Positions 1 through 5,421 are shown, counted from the stretch's first letter. The stretch is DNA of 6,734 nucleotides from Bacillota bacterium (GCA_023389295.1 JAEWEO010000282.1:1-6734); one strand, 5' to 3'. The notes: a model not told the origin generated them from the letters alone. A program made the numbers and translations.

Positions 1-77
1 CAAAACTTGCTCCTTGGGACAAGGATGTTCAACAACTTTGCAATTCAACCTATAGCGAAAAGATTTCGGAAGTTTGA
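1..77 (+). CDS. Possible 3' end of an unidentified gene (partial)
   Basis: Reading from base 3, 24 sense codons are open and end at TGA 75-77. The C-terminal residues include APWDKDVQQLC and end YSEKISEV, a composition that looks protein-like. I do not recognise the family. A strong hairpin terminator begins inside its last codons, as often happens at gene ends. The frame starting at base 1 is also open, to a stop near 139, so the assignment is weak. If the sequence at 177-204 really is an IS256-type end, this could be the tail of that element's transposase, but I cannot see a diagnostic motif. Confidence 0.22.
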   Translation, partial: KLAPWDKDVQQLCNSTYSEKISEV

Positions 78-99
78 CATAGTCTCCGAAATCTTTTTT
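58..99. terminator. Bidirectional-type hairpin terminator
   Basis: A perfect 13-bp stem pairs 58-70 with 85-97 around a 14-nt loop. It combines an AAAGATTTCGGA arm with TCCGAAATCTTT. On the plus strand the stem runs into a T tract (94-99), and on the minus strand the matching A-rich foot also gives a U run. It could end the gene entering from the left, or minus-strand transcription leaving the transposase gene about 240 nt upstream. Confidence 0.65.
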
Positions 100-176
100 C
101 GAATACACCCTGAAATTATGCGCTTACTACATATTTAACTCTTGCCAAAAAGTTGATATTTTTTATCTCATATCAG

Positions 177-204
177 TTTTGGACACAGAAAAATTTACAC
201 TCTC
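177..204 (+). repeat. IS256-family-like terminal inverted repeat (relic or right end)
   Basis: On the minus strand this reads GAGAGTGTAAATTTTTCTGT followed by GTCCAAAA. It resembles the TGTAAA(N)nTGTGT style of IS256-family ends. The outer tip would be at about 204, so that element would extend leftward out of the window. It abuts the IS1182-type left end by about 10 bp. No second copy lies in the window and no IS256 transposase is visible, so the call rests on motif memory alone. Confidence 0.35.
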
Positions 205-337
205 TTTAAAAATGGTTTTGCAGCACGCTTTTTCGCTTTATGGCACAAAAATAGGACATATCTAGCTGATTGTCCTGATTAGCTACTTATTTTTTAGTTT
301 TAGGGCGACTTTAATAAAGTTACAATTTTTTTAGTTT
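205..337. other. Non-coding left flank of the transposase gene
   Basis: This stretch joins the IS256-like end to the transposase stop codon. It contains the putative left inverted repeat of the IS1182 element (215-237). It also contains a short near-duplicate, TTTTTTAGTTTT, present near 290-301 and again near 326-338. I see no ORF, RNA gene or clear promoter here. Confidence 0.5.
215..237 (+). repeat. Left inverted repeat of the IS1182-type element (putative)
   Basis: It begins GTTTTGCAGCA and ends TTTCGCT. Against the complement of 2005-2026, the first 11 bases are identical. About 8 of the following 11 also match once one inserted base is allowed. It lies about 100 bp beyond the transposase stop codon, a reasonable distance for an IS end. 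Confidence 0.5.
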
Positions 338-1948
338 TCAGGCACTTGCCTTCACAGGATGCAAGTGCTTTCCTAACCGCTCATTTTGAATTTTTGCATG
401 TAGCTTGTTCAGGTTATAGCCCAAGCACAGCAAAATAAATTCAGTTTTTACGTTGTTTTTTCCTCGTGTTAAAAATCGATTGAAATTATAATCATTTTTC
501 AATACTCCGAAGGCTCCCTCAACCTGAATCGACCGGTTTATTCTCAGCTTAATTCCTTGCTCGGTTATTATATTTTCGTAAGACTTTTTTCTTTCATCCA
601 CAAATACTTTGGACAGTTCCATCCGCTTATTTCCTTGTGCTTTGGTGCACTTGGATTTGTAAGTACATCCCCTACAGTCCTCGCATTCATAAACAGTAAG
701 CTCAGAGCGGTAGCCGGATGCTGATTTTTTATGGTGTATTCCTTTTGACCAAAGAATCCTGTCATTAGCACAGACATAAGCATCCGCTTCTTCCAGATAC
801 CTCATGTTTTCAAATCTCTTTATGTCTTTCTTAAAGCTCGTTTTCTTCCACAGCTCATAACTCTGAGGCTTGATATAGGGAGTAATGCCTGATTTTCTAA
901 GATATCGGTAGTTTTCCTCGCTTTCGTATCCCGAGTCAGCAATGACGTTTGTGTACTTACGTCCCAGTTTTTCTAACATACCATTTAACATGGGAATCAG
1001 AGTTGCTACGTCATTCCGATCCTGTAAAATCTCTACACCGGTCACATACTCACTTTCTACCGCTATCTGCACGTTATATCCTGGTTTTAACTGAGAATTT
1101 CTCATATGATCATCCTTCATATGCATAAAGGTCGCATCATGATCTGTTTTTGAATAACTGTTTCTTGTTTTCATCAACTCTTTACTGGCATCATACTTTT
1201 CCTTACGTTCCATAAATTCGCCCAGCTGTTCAACCCATTTCTGAATCTGTGTTTTCTTCTTTCCAATACCATGTACAAACTCGATATTTCTGCTTTCTTT
1301 TTCTGAATACAGCCAAGTAAGAATGTCTCTTAGGTTTGGAATGGCAGTTTCTTTTTCAAACGCAAAATCCTTAATCTCGACAAGATTTATTTCTGTAATC
1401 AATTTTTTGGCCTTTTCTATCATCTTATCTTCATTTTTAAGAATTACTTTTTTCCAGACAAATGTGTACTTGTTGGCATTAGCCTCGATTTTGGTTCCGT
1501 CAATAAATGCATTCTCAAACTTAATTTCTCCCACATCATAAAGAGTCAGAACCATCTGATAAAACAACTGGTCGATTATGCCGTCCGATAAATAGTTCCT
1601 TCTGAATCGACTGATAGTAGCGTGATCAGGGGCATTCTGTCCGGCCAGTAGCCAGCGAAAGTTAATATCCCTGCGACATGCTGTTTCGATTTTTCTCGTT
1701 GAGTATATATTCTGTGAATAAGCATAGGTCATGATCTTGAACATGGTCTGTGGTTCCACTGCCGGATTTCTTCCTGTAGAAGAGTAAGCCTTATACAACT
1801 CCGTGTAATCCAATCCCTCCAATATGTGGCTCAGCAGTCGGACAGAATCATCTTCAGGTATCAAACCTTCCAAACTTAATGGTAAAACTAGTTGATATCC
1901 TTGATTAAGTTCGGTATAATTTTTATTGTGTAATTGAGTTAGTCGCAT
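338..1948 (-). CDS. IS1182-family DDE transposase
   Basis: Catalyses cut-and-join transposition of its own element. The 536-residue protein is full length for the family. It has an N-terminal DUF772-type helical region (about 20-135, including the NAPDHATISRFRR stretch), then an RNase H-fold catalytic core. The probable acidic triad is D150 (IDGTK), D338 (IADSGY) and E477 (VEGAFG). A cysteine cluster, CEDCRGC then C434, at 422-434 looks like a zinc-binding insertion just before the last catalytic residue. No frameshift or stop interrupts it, so it may be active. The ATG at 1948 has no Shine-Dalgarno sequence and sits 5 nt after a TATAAT box, which suggests a leaderless mRNA. An opposing promoter and terminator flank its start. 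The family is confident; the exact IS name is not recognised. Confidence 0.93.
   Translation of the reverse strand: MRLTQLHNKNYTELNQGYQLVLPLSLEGLIPEDDSVRLLSHILEGLDYTELYKAYSSTGRNPAVEPQTMFKIMTYAYSQNIYSTRKIETACRRDINFRWLLAGQNAPDHATISRFRRNYLSDGIIDQLFYQMVLTLYDVGEIKFENAFIDGTKIEANANKYTFVWKKVILKNEDKMIEKAKKLITEINLVEIKDFAFEKETAIPNLRDILTWLYSEKESRNIEFVHGIGKKKTQIQKWVEQLGEFMERKEKYDASKELMKTRNSYSKTDHDATFMHMKDDHMRNSQLKPGYNVQIAVESEYVTGVEILQDRNDVATLIPMLNGMLEKLGRKYTNVIADSGYESEENYRYLRKSGITPYIKPQSYELWKKTSFKKDIKRFENMRYLEEADAYVCANDRILWSKGIHHKKSASGYRSELTVYECEDCRGCTYKSKCTKAQGNKRMELSKVFVDERKKSYENIITEQGIKLRINRSIQVEGAFGVLKNDYNFNRFLTRGKNNVKTEFILLCLGYNLNKLHAKIQNERLGKHLHPVKASA
1892..1920 (+). promoter_or_regulatory. Antisense promoter inside the transposase gene
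   Basis: TTGATA (1892-1897) and TATAAT (1915-1920) are separated by exactly 17 bp. That is a near-consensus sigma-A promoter on the strand opposite the transposase. Predicted start is about 1926-1928. Downstream, at 1968, lies a strong terminator in the same direction, so the pair defines a short transcription unit antisense to the transposase start. The bases also encode conserved-looking protein residues (GYQL and NYT), so a coincidence is possible. Confidence 0.55.
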
Positions 1949-1953
1949 AACTA

Positions 1954-1962
1954 ATTATACCA
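1954..1962 (-). promoter_or_regulatory. Extended -10 promoter of the transposase gene
   Basis: On the minus strand the bases read TGGTATAAT, a perfect extended -10 (TGN plus TATAAT), ending 5 nt before the ATG. A -35 at 17-bp spacing would be TTCCGA, a poor match, as is usual for extended -10 promoters. Transcription would start at or within 1-2 nt of the start codon, giving a leaderless or near-leaderless message and weak translation. Confidence 0.55.
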
Positions 1963-1967
1963 CTTTT

Positions 1968-1998
1968 GCGGGTTCTTCGGAATCCGCATTTTTGTTTT
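1968..1998 (+). terminator. Rho-independent terminator with UUCG tetraloop
   Basis: An 8-bp stem pairs 1968-1975 with 1980-1987, capped by a C(UUCG)G tetraloop, then ATTTTTGTTTT. G1972 opposite T1983 is a G-U pair in plus-strand RNA but a C-A mismatch in minus-strand RNA, and the U tract is on the plus strand only. The element therefore works rightward, ending RNA that runs antisense to the transposase gene. Confidence 0.75.
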
Positions 1999-2004
1999 CT
2001 GTAC

Positions 2005-2051
2005 AGCAAAGGAGCTGCTGCAAAACTTGTTAGTTTTGCAACAGCCCCTTT
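2005..2051 (-). repeat. Right end of the IS: inverted repeat folded into a long hairpin
   Basis: The inner arm (2008-2026) pairs with an outer arm (2033-2051) around a 6-nt loop, TTGTTA. In plus-strand sense there are two mismatches, C2018/A2041 and A2013/C2046. In minus-strand RNA both become G-U wobbles, so the stem is continuous only in RNA entering the element from the arsC side. That suggests it acts on readthrough transcripts reaching the transposase gene, either by termination or by structural blocking. The U tail on that strand is short (UUU), so termination is not assured. Confidence 0.6.
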
Positions 2052-2140
2052 TCTTTTTCTCTAGGAAGACTTCAGATTTGAACTGTGGTCAAGATCTGGT
2101 TGTCGCCATTTTAAAATATAATGGTATCACGTGAGAGATA
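2052..2140. other. Non-coding spacer between the IS and the arsC-like gene
   Basis: Contains a hairpin pairing 2073-2081 with 2089-2098 (nine pairs and one bulged G, 7-nt loop) and a small CCATT/AATGG stem at 2106-2124. Both lie downstream of the arsC-like stop codon on the minus strand. Neither has a U tract in that direction, so I do not call a terminator. Confidence 0.35.
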
Positions 2141-2497
2141 TTATAAAAGTCTTTCCTCCCACTCAGATTCTTTAAAACCAATCAATACAAAATCAGTTCC
2201 AATAATTAATGGACGTTTTACAAGCATACCATCCGTGGCTAGAAGGGCAAGCTGTTCCTCACGTGACATGTTAGAGCGTTTATTTTTTAAATCCAGTTCC
2301 TTATATTTGTTTCCGCTGGTATTAAAAAATTTCTTTATATCCATCTTGCTTAGGGTAAGCCATTCGGTTAACTCAGAGCAGGTAGGATTATTCTCTACGA
2401 TATGTCTATCGGTATAGGATACCTGATGATCCTTTAACCATTTTTTTGCCTTTTGACAGGTAGAGCACTTTGGATATTCTAAAAACAATAAATTCAT
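2141..2497 (-). CDS. ArsC/Spx-family thioredoxin-fold protein
   Basis: A 118-residue protein of the ArsC/Spx/YffB family, annotated in genomes as an arsenate reductase family protein. The N-terminal strand leads into YPKCSTCQKA with a CxxC pair, C11 and C14. FFNTSG lies at about 57-62. LLATDGMLVKRPL (85-97) carries the conserved Arg-Pro (R95-P96) of the family. Length is typical. The ATG at 2497 is preceded by AGGAGG (2507-2512) at 9-nt spacing, so the start is sound. No arsenic genes are adjacent, and the CxxC pattern is shared with Spx-type regulators, so arsenate reduction cannot be assumed. A redox or thiol-stress role is equally possible. It reads toward the IS and has no visible operon partner. 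Confidence 0.88.
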   Translation of the reverse strand: MNLLFLEYPKCSTCQKAKKWLKDHQVSYTDRHIVENNPTCSELTEWLTLSKMDIKKFFNTSGNKYKELDLKNKRSNMSREEQLALLATDGMLVKRPLIIGTDFVLIGFKESEWEERLL

Positions 2498-2538
2498 TTT
2501 GATTTACCTCCTAGTTTTTGTTACTCACAGATTCTCTC

Positions 2539-2544
2539 ATTATA
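2539..2544 (-). promoter_or_regulatory. Possible -10 box for the arsC-like gene
   Basis: TATAAT on the minus strand, about 40 nt before the start codon. No recognisable -35 occurs at 16-18 bp and there is no TGN extension, so it may need an activator or may not be the real promoter. Confidence 0.3.
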
Positions 2545-2603
2545 TTAATTCTACCTTATGATCGATATTTTAGGTAAAGTAAATGTTCCCATAGTGGATA
2601 CCC

Positions 2604-2643
2604 CTTACGATAATCGCGTAAGAACCCGGCTTTCGTTTCCGGG
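2604..2643 (-). promoter_or_regulatory. Two tandem hairpins between the dehydrogenase and arsC-like genes
   Basis: In minus-strand order, a stem CCCGG/CCGGG (2639-2643 with 2625-2629, 9-nt loop) is followed after two bases by a perfect 6-bp stem, CTTACG/CGTAAG (2617-2622 with 2604-2609, 7-nt loop). They lie 30-70 nt past the dehydrogenase stop codon. The first stem is followed by only UUCUU, so this is a weak terminator at best. It could also be a structured leader if transcription continues into the arsC-like gene. I do not recognise a known riboswitch class. Confidence 0.4.
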
Positions 2644-2672
2644 CCGAGCTCTCACAGAGAATTAGGAAGATG

Positions 2673-3623
2673 TTAAAGAATCGTATTCTTTTGATTACCA
2701 TTTAACCAGGCGTTTAGATTGTCGAATACAATTTCTGCTCGCAGGCTCATGGATTCCTTGGATGCAAAGGCAATATGAGGTGTAACCAAGCAATTCTTGC
2801 AGTTTAGCAGGGGATCGCTCAGATCCAGGGGAGGCTCCTTGTCAAAAACATCAACACCGGCAGCTGCGATGACACCATTGTCTAGCGCATCAGCTAGGTC
2901 CTTAGCAACGACTACAGGACCGCGAGCAACGTTGATCAAAATTGCACTTGGCTTCATCATTGCCAGCTTTTCGGCATTGATCATACCACGCGTGGAATCA
3001 TTCAGGGGACAGTGAAGAACCACGATATCAGAACGTTTCAGCAGCTCCTCTTGGGAAACCTGCTCCACATATGCAGGTACATCAGCATGATAACTACGAC
3101 TTTGGGCCAGAACCTTACAACCGAATGCGTGGAATAATTCACCGGAACGACTACCGATTTTACCATAGCCTATGATACCCACGGTCTTGCATTTCAGTTC
3201 GGATCCTATCAGGCCGTCCTTGGTCTGACCTGCACGGCATCGAGCTTCCACAGCAGAAATATTTCTTAAGATATTCAGCACCATACCAAGAACTAACTCG
3301 GCAACAGCTTCGTTAGAATAGCCAGAGGCATTGCTGACCGCAACGCCCTTTTCCTTAGCGGCATCCAAATCTATATGGTCGACTCCGGTAAAAGCAATAT
3401 CAATGAGCTTTAGATTCTCACAGCTGCGAATTACATCGCCGGGCATAGGCATGTTGGCGATAATCATGGCATCCGCATTCTTTGCCTGCTTGATCAGCGT
3501 GGGGACATCAGTGGTACGGGGGTAATCAACAAAAGTATGACCTTTTTCCTCAAAAGGCTTTTTGCGCTGGGACAATTCTTCGGCAGAAATACCCAGAGAT
3601 TCCATAATGACAATATTACTCAT
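2673..3623 (-). CDS. NAD(P)-dependent D-2-hydroxyacid dehydrogenase
   Basis: Reduces a 2-keto acid to the D-2-hydroxy acid, or the reverse, in the cytoplasm. The 316-residue length is typical. A flavodoxin-like substrate domain (about 1-100 plus the C-terminal tail) surrounds a Rossmann domain with GYGKIG at 152-157. The catalytic triad is visible: R234 (NVARGP), E263 (DKEPP) and H283 (TPHIAF). After the second strand the sequence is AQSRS rather than an acidic residue, resembling NADP-preferring glyoxylate/hydroxypyruvate reductases. The ATG at 3623 follows AGGAAGGA (3631-3638) at 7-nt spacing. The gene is divergent from the sugar ABC operon. The substrate (glyoxylate, hydroxypyruvate, phosphoglycerate or another) cannot be fixed from sequence, so I give no symbol. 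Confidence 0.93.
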   Translation of the reverse strand: MSNIVIMESLGISAEELSQRKKPFEEKGHTFVDYPRTTDVPTLIKQAKNADAMIIANMPMPGDVIRSCENLKLIDIAFTGVDHIDLDAAKEKGVAVSNASGYSNEAVAELVLGMVLNILRNISAVEARCRAGQTKDGLIGSELKCKTVGIIGYGKIGSRSGELFHAFGCKVLAQSRSYHADVPAYVEQVSQEELLKRSDIVVLHCPLNDSTRGMINAEKLAMMKPSAILINVARGPVVVAKDLADALDNGVIAAAGVDVFDKEPPLDLSDPLLNCKNCLVTPHIAFASKESMSLRAEIVFDNLNAWLNGNQKNTIL

Positions 3624-3668
3624 TTGAATATCCTTCCTTTATAAAATAATATGATGTATACATACGGT

Positions 3669-3681
3669 AGGTCTTTGACCT
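3669..3681. promoter_or_regulatory. Candidate operator palindrome at the dehydrogenase start site
   Basis: AGGTC-TTT-GACCT is a perfect 5-bp inverted repeat with a 3-bp centre. It sits just downstream of the extended -10, over the predicted transcription start, a typical repressor position. A second small palindrome, ATGTATACAT, lies at 3654-3663. The regulator is not identifiable from this window. Confidence 0.35.
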
Positions 3682-3688
3682 TATAATC

Positions 3689-3697
3689 ATTGTAGCA
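3689..3697 (-). promoter_or_regulatory. Extended -10 promoter of the dehydrogenase gene
   Basis: The minus strand reads TGCTACAAT, an extended -10 with one deviation from TATAAT. No good -35 is present at 16-18 bp. The predicted start near 3682 gives a leader of about 60 nt that reaches the clear ribosome binding site at 3631-3638. Confidence 0.45.
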
Positions 3698-3910
3698 TGA
3701 TTCGATTGCTTGGCATATCTAAAATCCAAAGATAATTAACGCAAATTTGTCGTAAAAAGTAGTTTTATTACCGAAGGGAACAATCTAAACCAGTATATAT
3801 ATATATTCCAAATAAACTGAAAAACGGCTCATTAGTATAAATTACACATAGTTTTAAGCAAATCGGGTCGAAAAAGAACGGATTTCATAACAAATGATTG
3901 GATTCTAAAG
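3695..3910. other. Divergent intergenic region between the dehydrogenase gene and the ABC operon
   Basis: AT-rich DNA with no supported gene. It contains an 8-bp palindrome CAAATTTG (3742-3749) and an alternating TA tract (3794-3806). I looked for a CcpA cre site in the stretch near 3818-3835 and did not find an acceptable match. Control elements for the sugar operon would be expected here, but none is clear. Confidence 0.4.
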
Positions 3911-3940
3911 TTGAAAGGGTATGAAAATGACGGGTATAAT
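3911..3940 (+). promoter_or_regulatory. Promoter of the sugar ABC operon
   Basis: TTGAAA (3911-3916) and TATAAT (3935-3940) with an 18-bp spacer make a strong sigma-A promoter. The predicted start is at about 3947, just before the ribosome binding site at 3953-3960. This also rules out the upstream in-frame ATG at 3921 as the start codon. Confidence 0.75.
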
Positions 3941-3968
3941 AAAGGTACATCAAAAGGAGGGTGTTTTT

Positions 3969-5324
3969 ATGAAAATGAAAAAACTGATTAGTTTATTGCT
4001 TGCAACACTTATGATAGCAACCGTATTTACTGGATGCAGTAGTAATGATAAGCAACAATCTTCTGGAAAAGGAGATACTTCAAAATCGGATACATCTGAT
4101 ACTACAGACACAGACAAAGATGAAGTAGTTACAATTACATATTGGGGTTGGGATTCTAACTGGTATCAGCCATTATTTGATGCCTATATGGAAGTGAATA
4201 AAAACGTTAAAATCGAAGCTACGGATGTTGCTTATAGCGATTTGTTCCCTAAGGTACAACAGGCTGTAGCATCTGGGTCAGAATTACCAACTATGATTCC
4301 TATGAATGCCACTTTAGTTGAAAGCTTTAAACAGCTTGAAATTTTAGAGGATTTAACAAAAGATCCCTATAATGCAAATCCAGAGGAATGGGTTGATTAT
4401 ATTGTTAAGAGAAACACAACTTCTGATGGCGCTATGATAGGCCTTGCACAGAACGTTACTCCTTCCGGTATCGCTTATAAACGTGATCTTGCGAAAAAAT
4501 ATTTTGGAACAGATGATCCGGCTGAGTTAAAAGCAATGTTCTCAAGCTATGATGAATTTACTGCAAAGGGTGCAGAAGTATACGAGAAGTCCGGTGGAGA
4601 AGATTTCTTATTCCATTCCGGCGGTGCAGTTGCTGAATGGCTCTACTTTGCAGATCAAACAGAAGTTGAAGAGAATGGTACGATTAACTTTACTGATAAA
4701 ATGGGTTTTGTAATGGAAACACTTACAAAGCTTAGAGATGCAAATGCAGTAGATACCTTCCAGAATGGTACTCCTCAGGCTAACGCTACTTATGCGGATG
4801 ATAACCATATTTTCTATCCATGTCCTGACTGGGCAGTTACCTACTACATCAAAGCAAATGATCCTGAAGGTTCAGGCAACTGGGGTATCTTCGAGCCAGG
4901 AACTGGCGGCTTTAGTGTCGGTGGTACCTCTGTAGGTATAACGAAAGATGCTACTGATGCACAGAGAAAAGCTGCTTATGACTTCTTAGTATGGGCATTT
5001 ACCTCCGAAGAGGGTGCAAATGTTAACTATAGCGAAGCCGGCTACATCACACCATACAAGGAATTCTGCTATGATGAAGCTTTTATAAAGAATGAAGATC
5101 CATTCTTTGCAGGACAAGATACAGGTAAGTTATTCTATAGTGAAATCCTTCCTAACGTAACGATTCCTAACACATCTGTATGGGATCAGACAATCGTTGA
5201 CATCAGAGATTTACTTGCTAATGCAGTAATGAATGATCCAAATATGACGGCAGAAGATGCTGTTAAAGAAGGACTTAAAGAGTGTGGAAATAGAATTACA
5301 GATGACAGTCTGACAATCAAGTAA
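3969..5324 (+). CDS. Carbohydrate ABC transporter substrate-binding lipoprotein
   Basis: The extracellular sugar-capture component of a CUT1 ABC importer, anchored by a lipid. From ATG 3969 the protein is 451 residues, normal for family 1 solute-binding proteins. It opens with MKMKKL, a hydrophobic stretch and the lipobox VFTGC, with C23 as the lipidated residue. A Ser/Thr/Asp-rich linker (about 24-53) leads to the mature fold, starting VTITYWGWD. The start is chosen because AAAGGAGG (3953-3960) lies 8 nt upstream, the signal peptide then begins correctly, and an in-frame ATG at 3921 lies within the promoter. It is first in the operon and is followed by two permease genes. The ligand is unknown; an oligosaccharide is likely from the family. 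Confidence 0.93.
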   Translation: MKMKKLISLLLATLMIATVFTGCSSNDKQQSSGKGDTSKSDTSDTTDTDKDEVVTITYWGWDSNWYQPLFDAYMEVNKNVKIEATDVAYSDLFPKVQQAVASGSELPTMIPMNATLVESFKQLEILEDLTKDPYNANPEEWVDYIVKRNTTSDGAMIGLAQNVTPSGIAYKRDLAKKYFGTDDPAELKAMFSSYDEFTAKGAEVYEKSGGEDFLFHSGGAVAEWLYFADQTEVEENGTINFTDKMGFVMETLTKLRDANAVDTFQNGTPQANATYADDNHIFYPCPDWAVTYYIKANDPEGSGNWGIFEPGTGGFSVGGTSVGITKDATDAQRKAAYDFLVWAFTSEEGANVNYSEAGYITPYKEFCYDEAFIKNEDPFFAGQDTGKLFYSEILPNVTIPNTSVWDQTIVDIRDLLANAVMNDPNMTAEDAVKEGLKECGNRITDDSLTIK

Positions 5325-5351
5325 TTTATAGAGTGTAAGCTCGATGAAGAT

Positions 5352-5400
5352 AAGGATGAAGGAACAGGCTTAATACGAAAAAGTCAGTACCTTCATCCTT
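5352..5400 (+). promoter_or_regulatory. Intercistronic stem-loop after the binding-protein gene
   Basis: AAGGATGAAGG (5352-5362) pairs perfectly with CCTTCATCCTT (5390-5400) around a 27-nt loop, between the binding-protein stop and the permease ribosome binding site. There is no U tract after it. It more likely stabilises the upstream mRNA end or partly attenuates the operon than fully terminates it. That fits the usual excess of binding protein over permeases. Confidence 0.6.
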
Positions 5401-5421
5401 TATAATAGGGAGTGTTGAAAA

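Larger units (their letters stand above)
1926..1998 (+). ncRNA. Predicted antisense RNA over the transposase start codon (about 70 nt)
   Basis: Inferred from a consensus-like promoter at 1892-1920 and a UUCG-capped terminator at 1968-1998 on the plus strand. Its 5' part folds into a stem pairing 1931-1941 with 1948-1957 (10 bp, one bulged G at 1936). The loop GUCGCA (1942-1947) is complementary to the UGCGAC of the transposase start AUGCGAC. The 3' part is the terminator hairpin. Size, position and layout resemble RNA-OUT of IS10, which pairs with the transposase start region and blocks translation. No transcript evidence is available; this is a structural prediction. Confidence 0.42.
215..2050 (-). 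mobile_element. IS1182-family insertion sequence, one-ORF type
   Basis: About 1.8 kb, filled by one intact DDE transposase gene on the minus strand. The left boundary is set by a GTTTTGCAGCA motif at 215-225, which recurs inverted at 2016-2026. At the right, a second outer arm (2033-2050) makes a long hairpin whose outer edge reads AAGGGGCTGTTGCAAAAC on the minus strand. That form resembles IS1182-type ends. The outer arm is missing on the left, where an IS256-like end sits instead, so the left end may be truncated or interrupted. I found no convincing target-site duplication, so both boundaries are uncertain by tens of bases. Confidence 0.7.

Noticed and set aside
1..9. CAAAACTTG at the window start repeated exactly at 2021-2029
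   Set aside because: A 9-base match alone is not enough to define an IS boundary; I keep it only as an alternative hint for the missing left outer arm.
342..368. 8-bp inverted repeat GCACTTGC/GCAAGTGC at the transposase 3' end
   Set aside because: It overlaps the last codons and on the coding strand is followed by A-rich sequence with no U tract, so it does not support a terminator for the gene.
1323..1541. Plus-strand open frame inside the transposase gene
   Set aside because: Antisense shadow of a strongly coding region; hydrophobic low-complexity product without a convincing ribosome binding site.
2604..2672. Partial resemblance to the 3' part of a c-di-GMP-I (GEMM) riboswitch (AAAGCCGGGTT)
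   Set aside because: The required upstream helix, GCAAACC-type core and spacing are absent, and only a short GC-rich segment matches.
3813..3835. Possible catabolite (cre) site before the sugar ABC operon
   Set aside because: The CG core is there, but aligned to the consensus TGWAANCGNTNWCA too many fixed positions fail.
5401..5406. TATAAT just before the MalF-type permease as an internal promoter
   Set aside because: No -35-like hexamer at 16-18 bp; the bases overlap the foot of the intercistronic hairpin and the gene is well placed as part of the operon.
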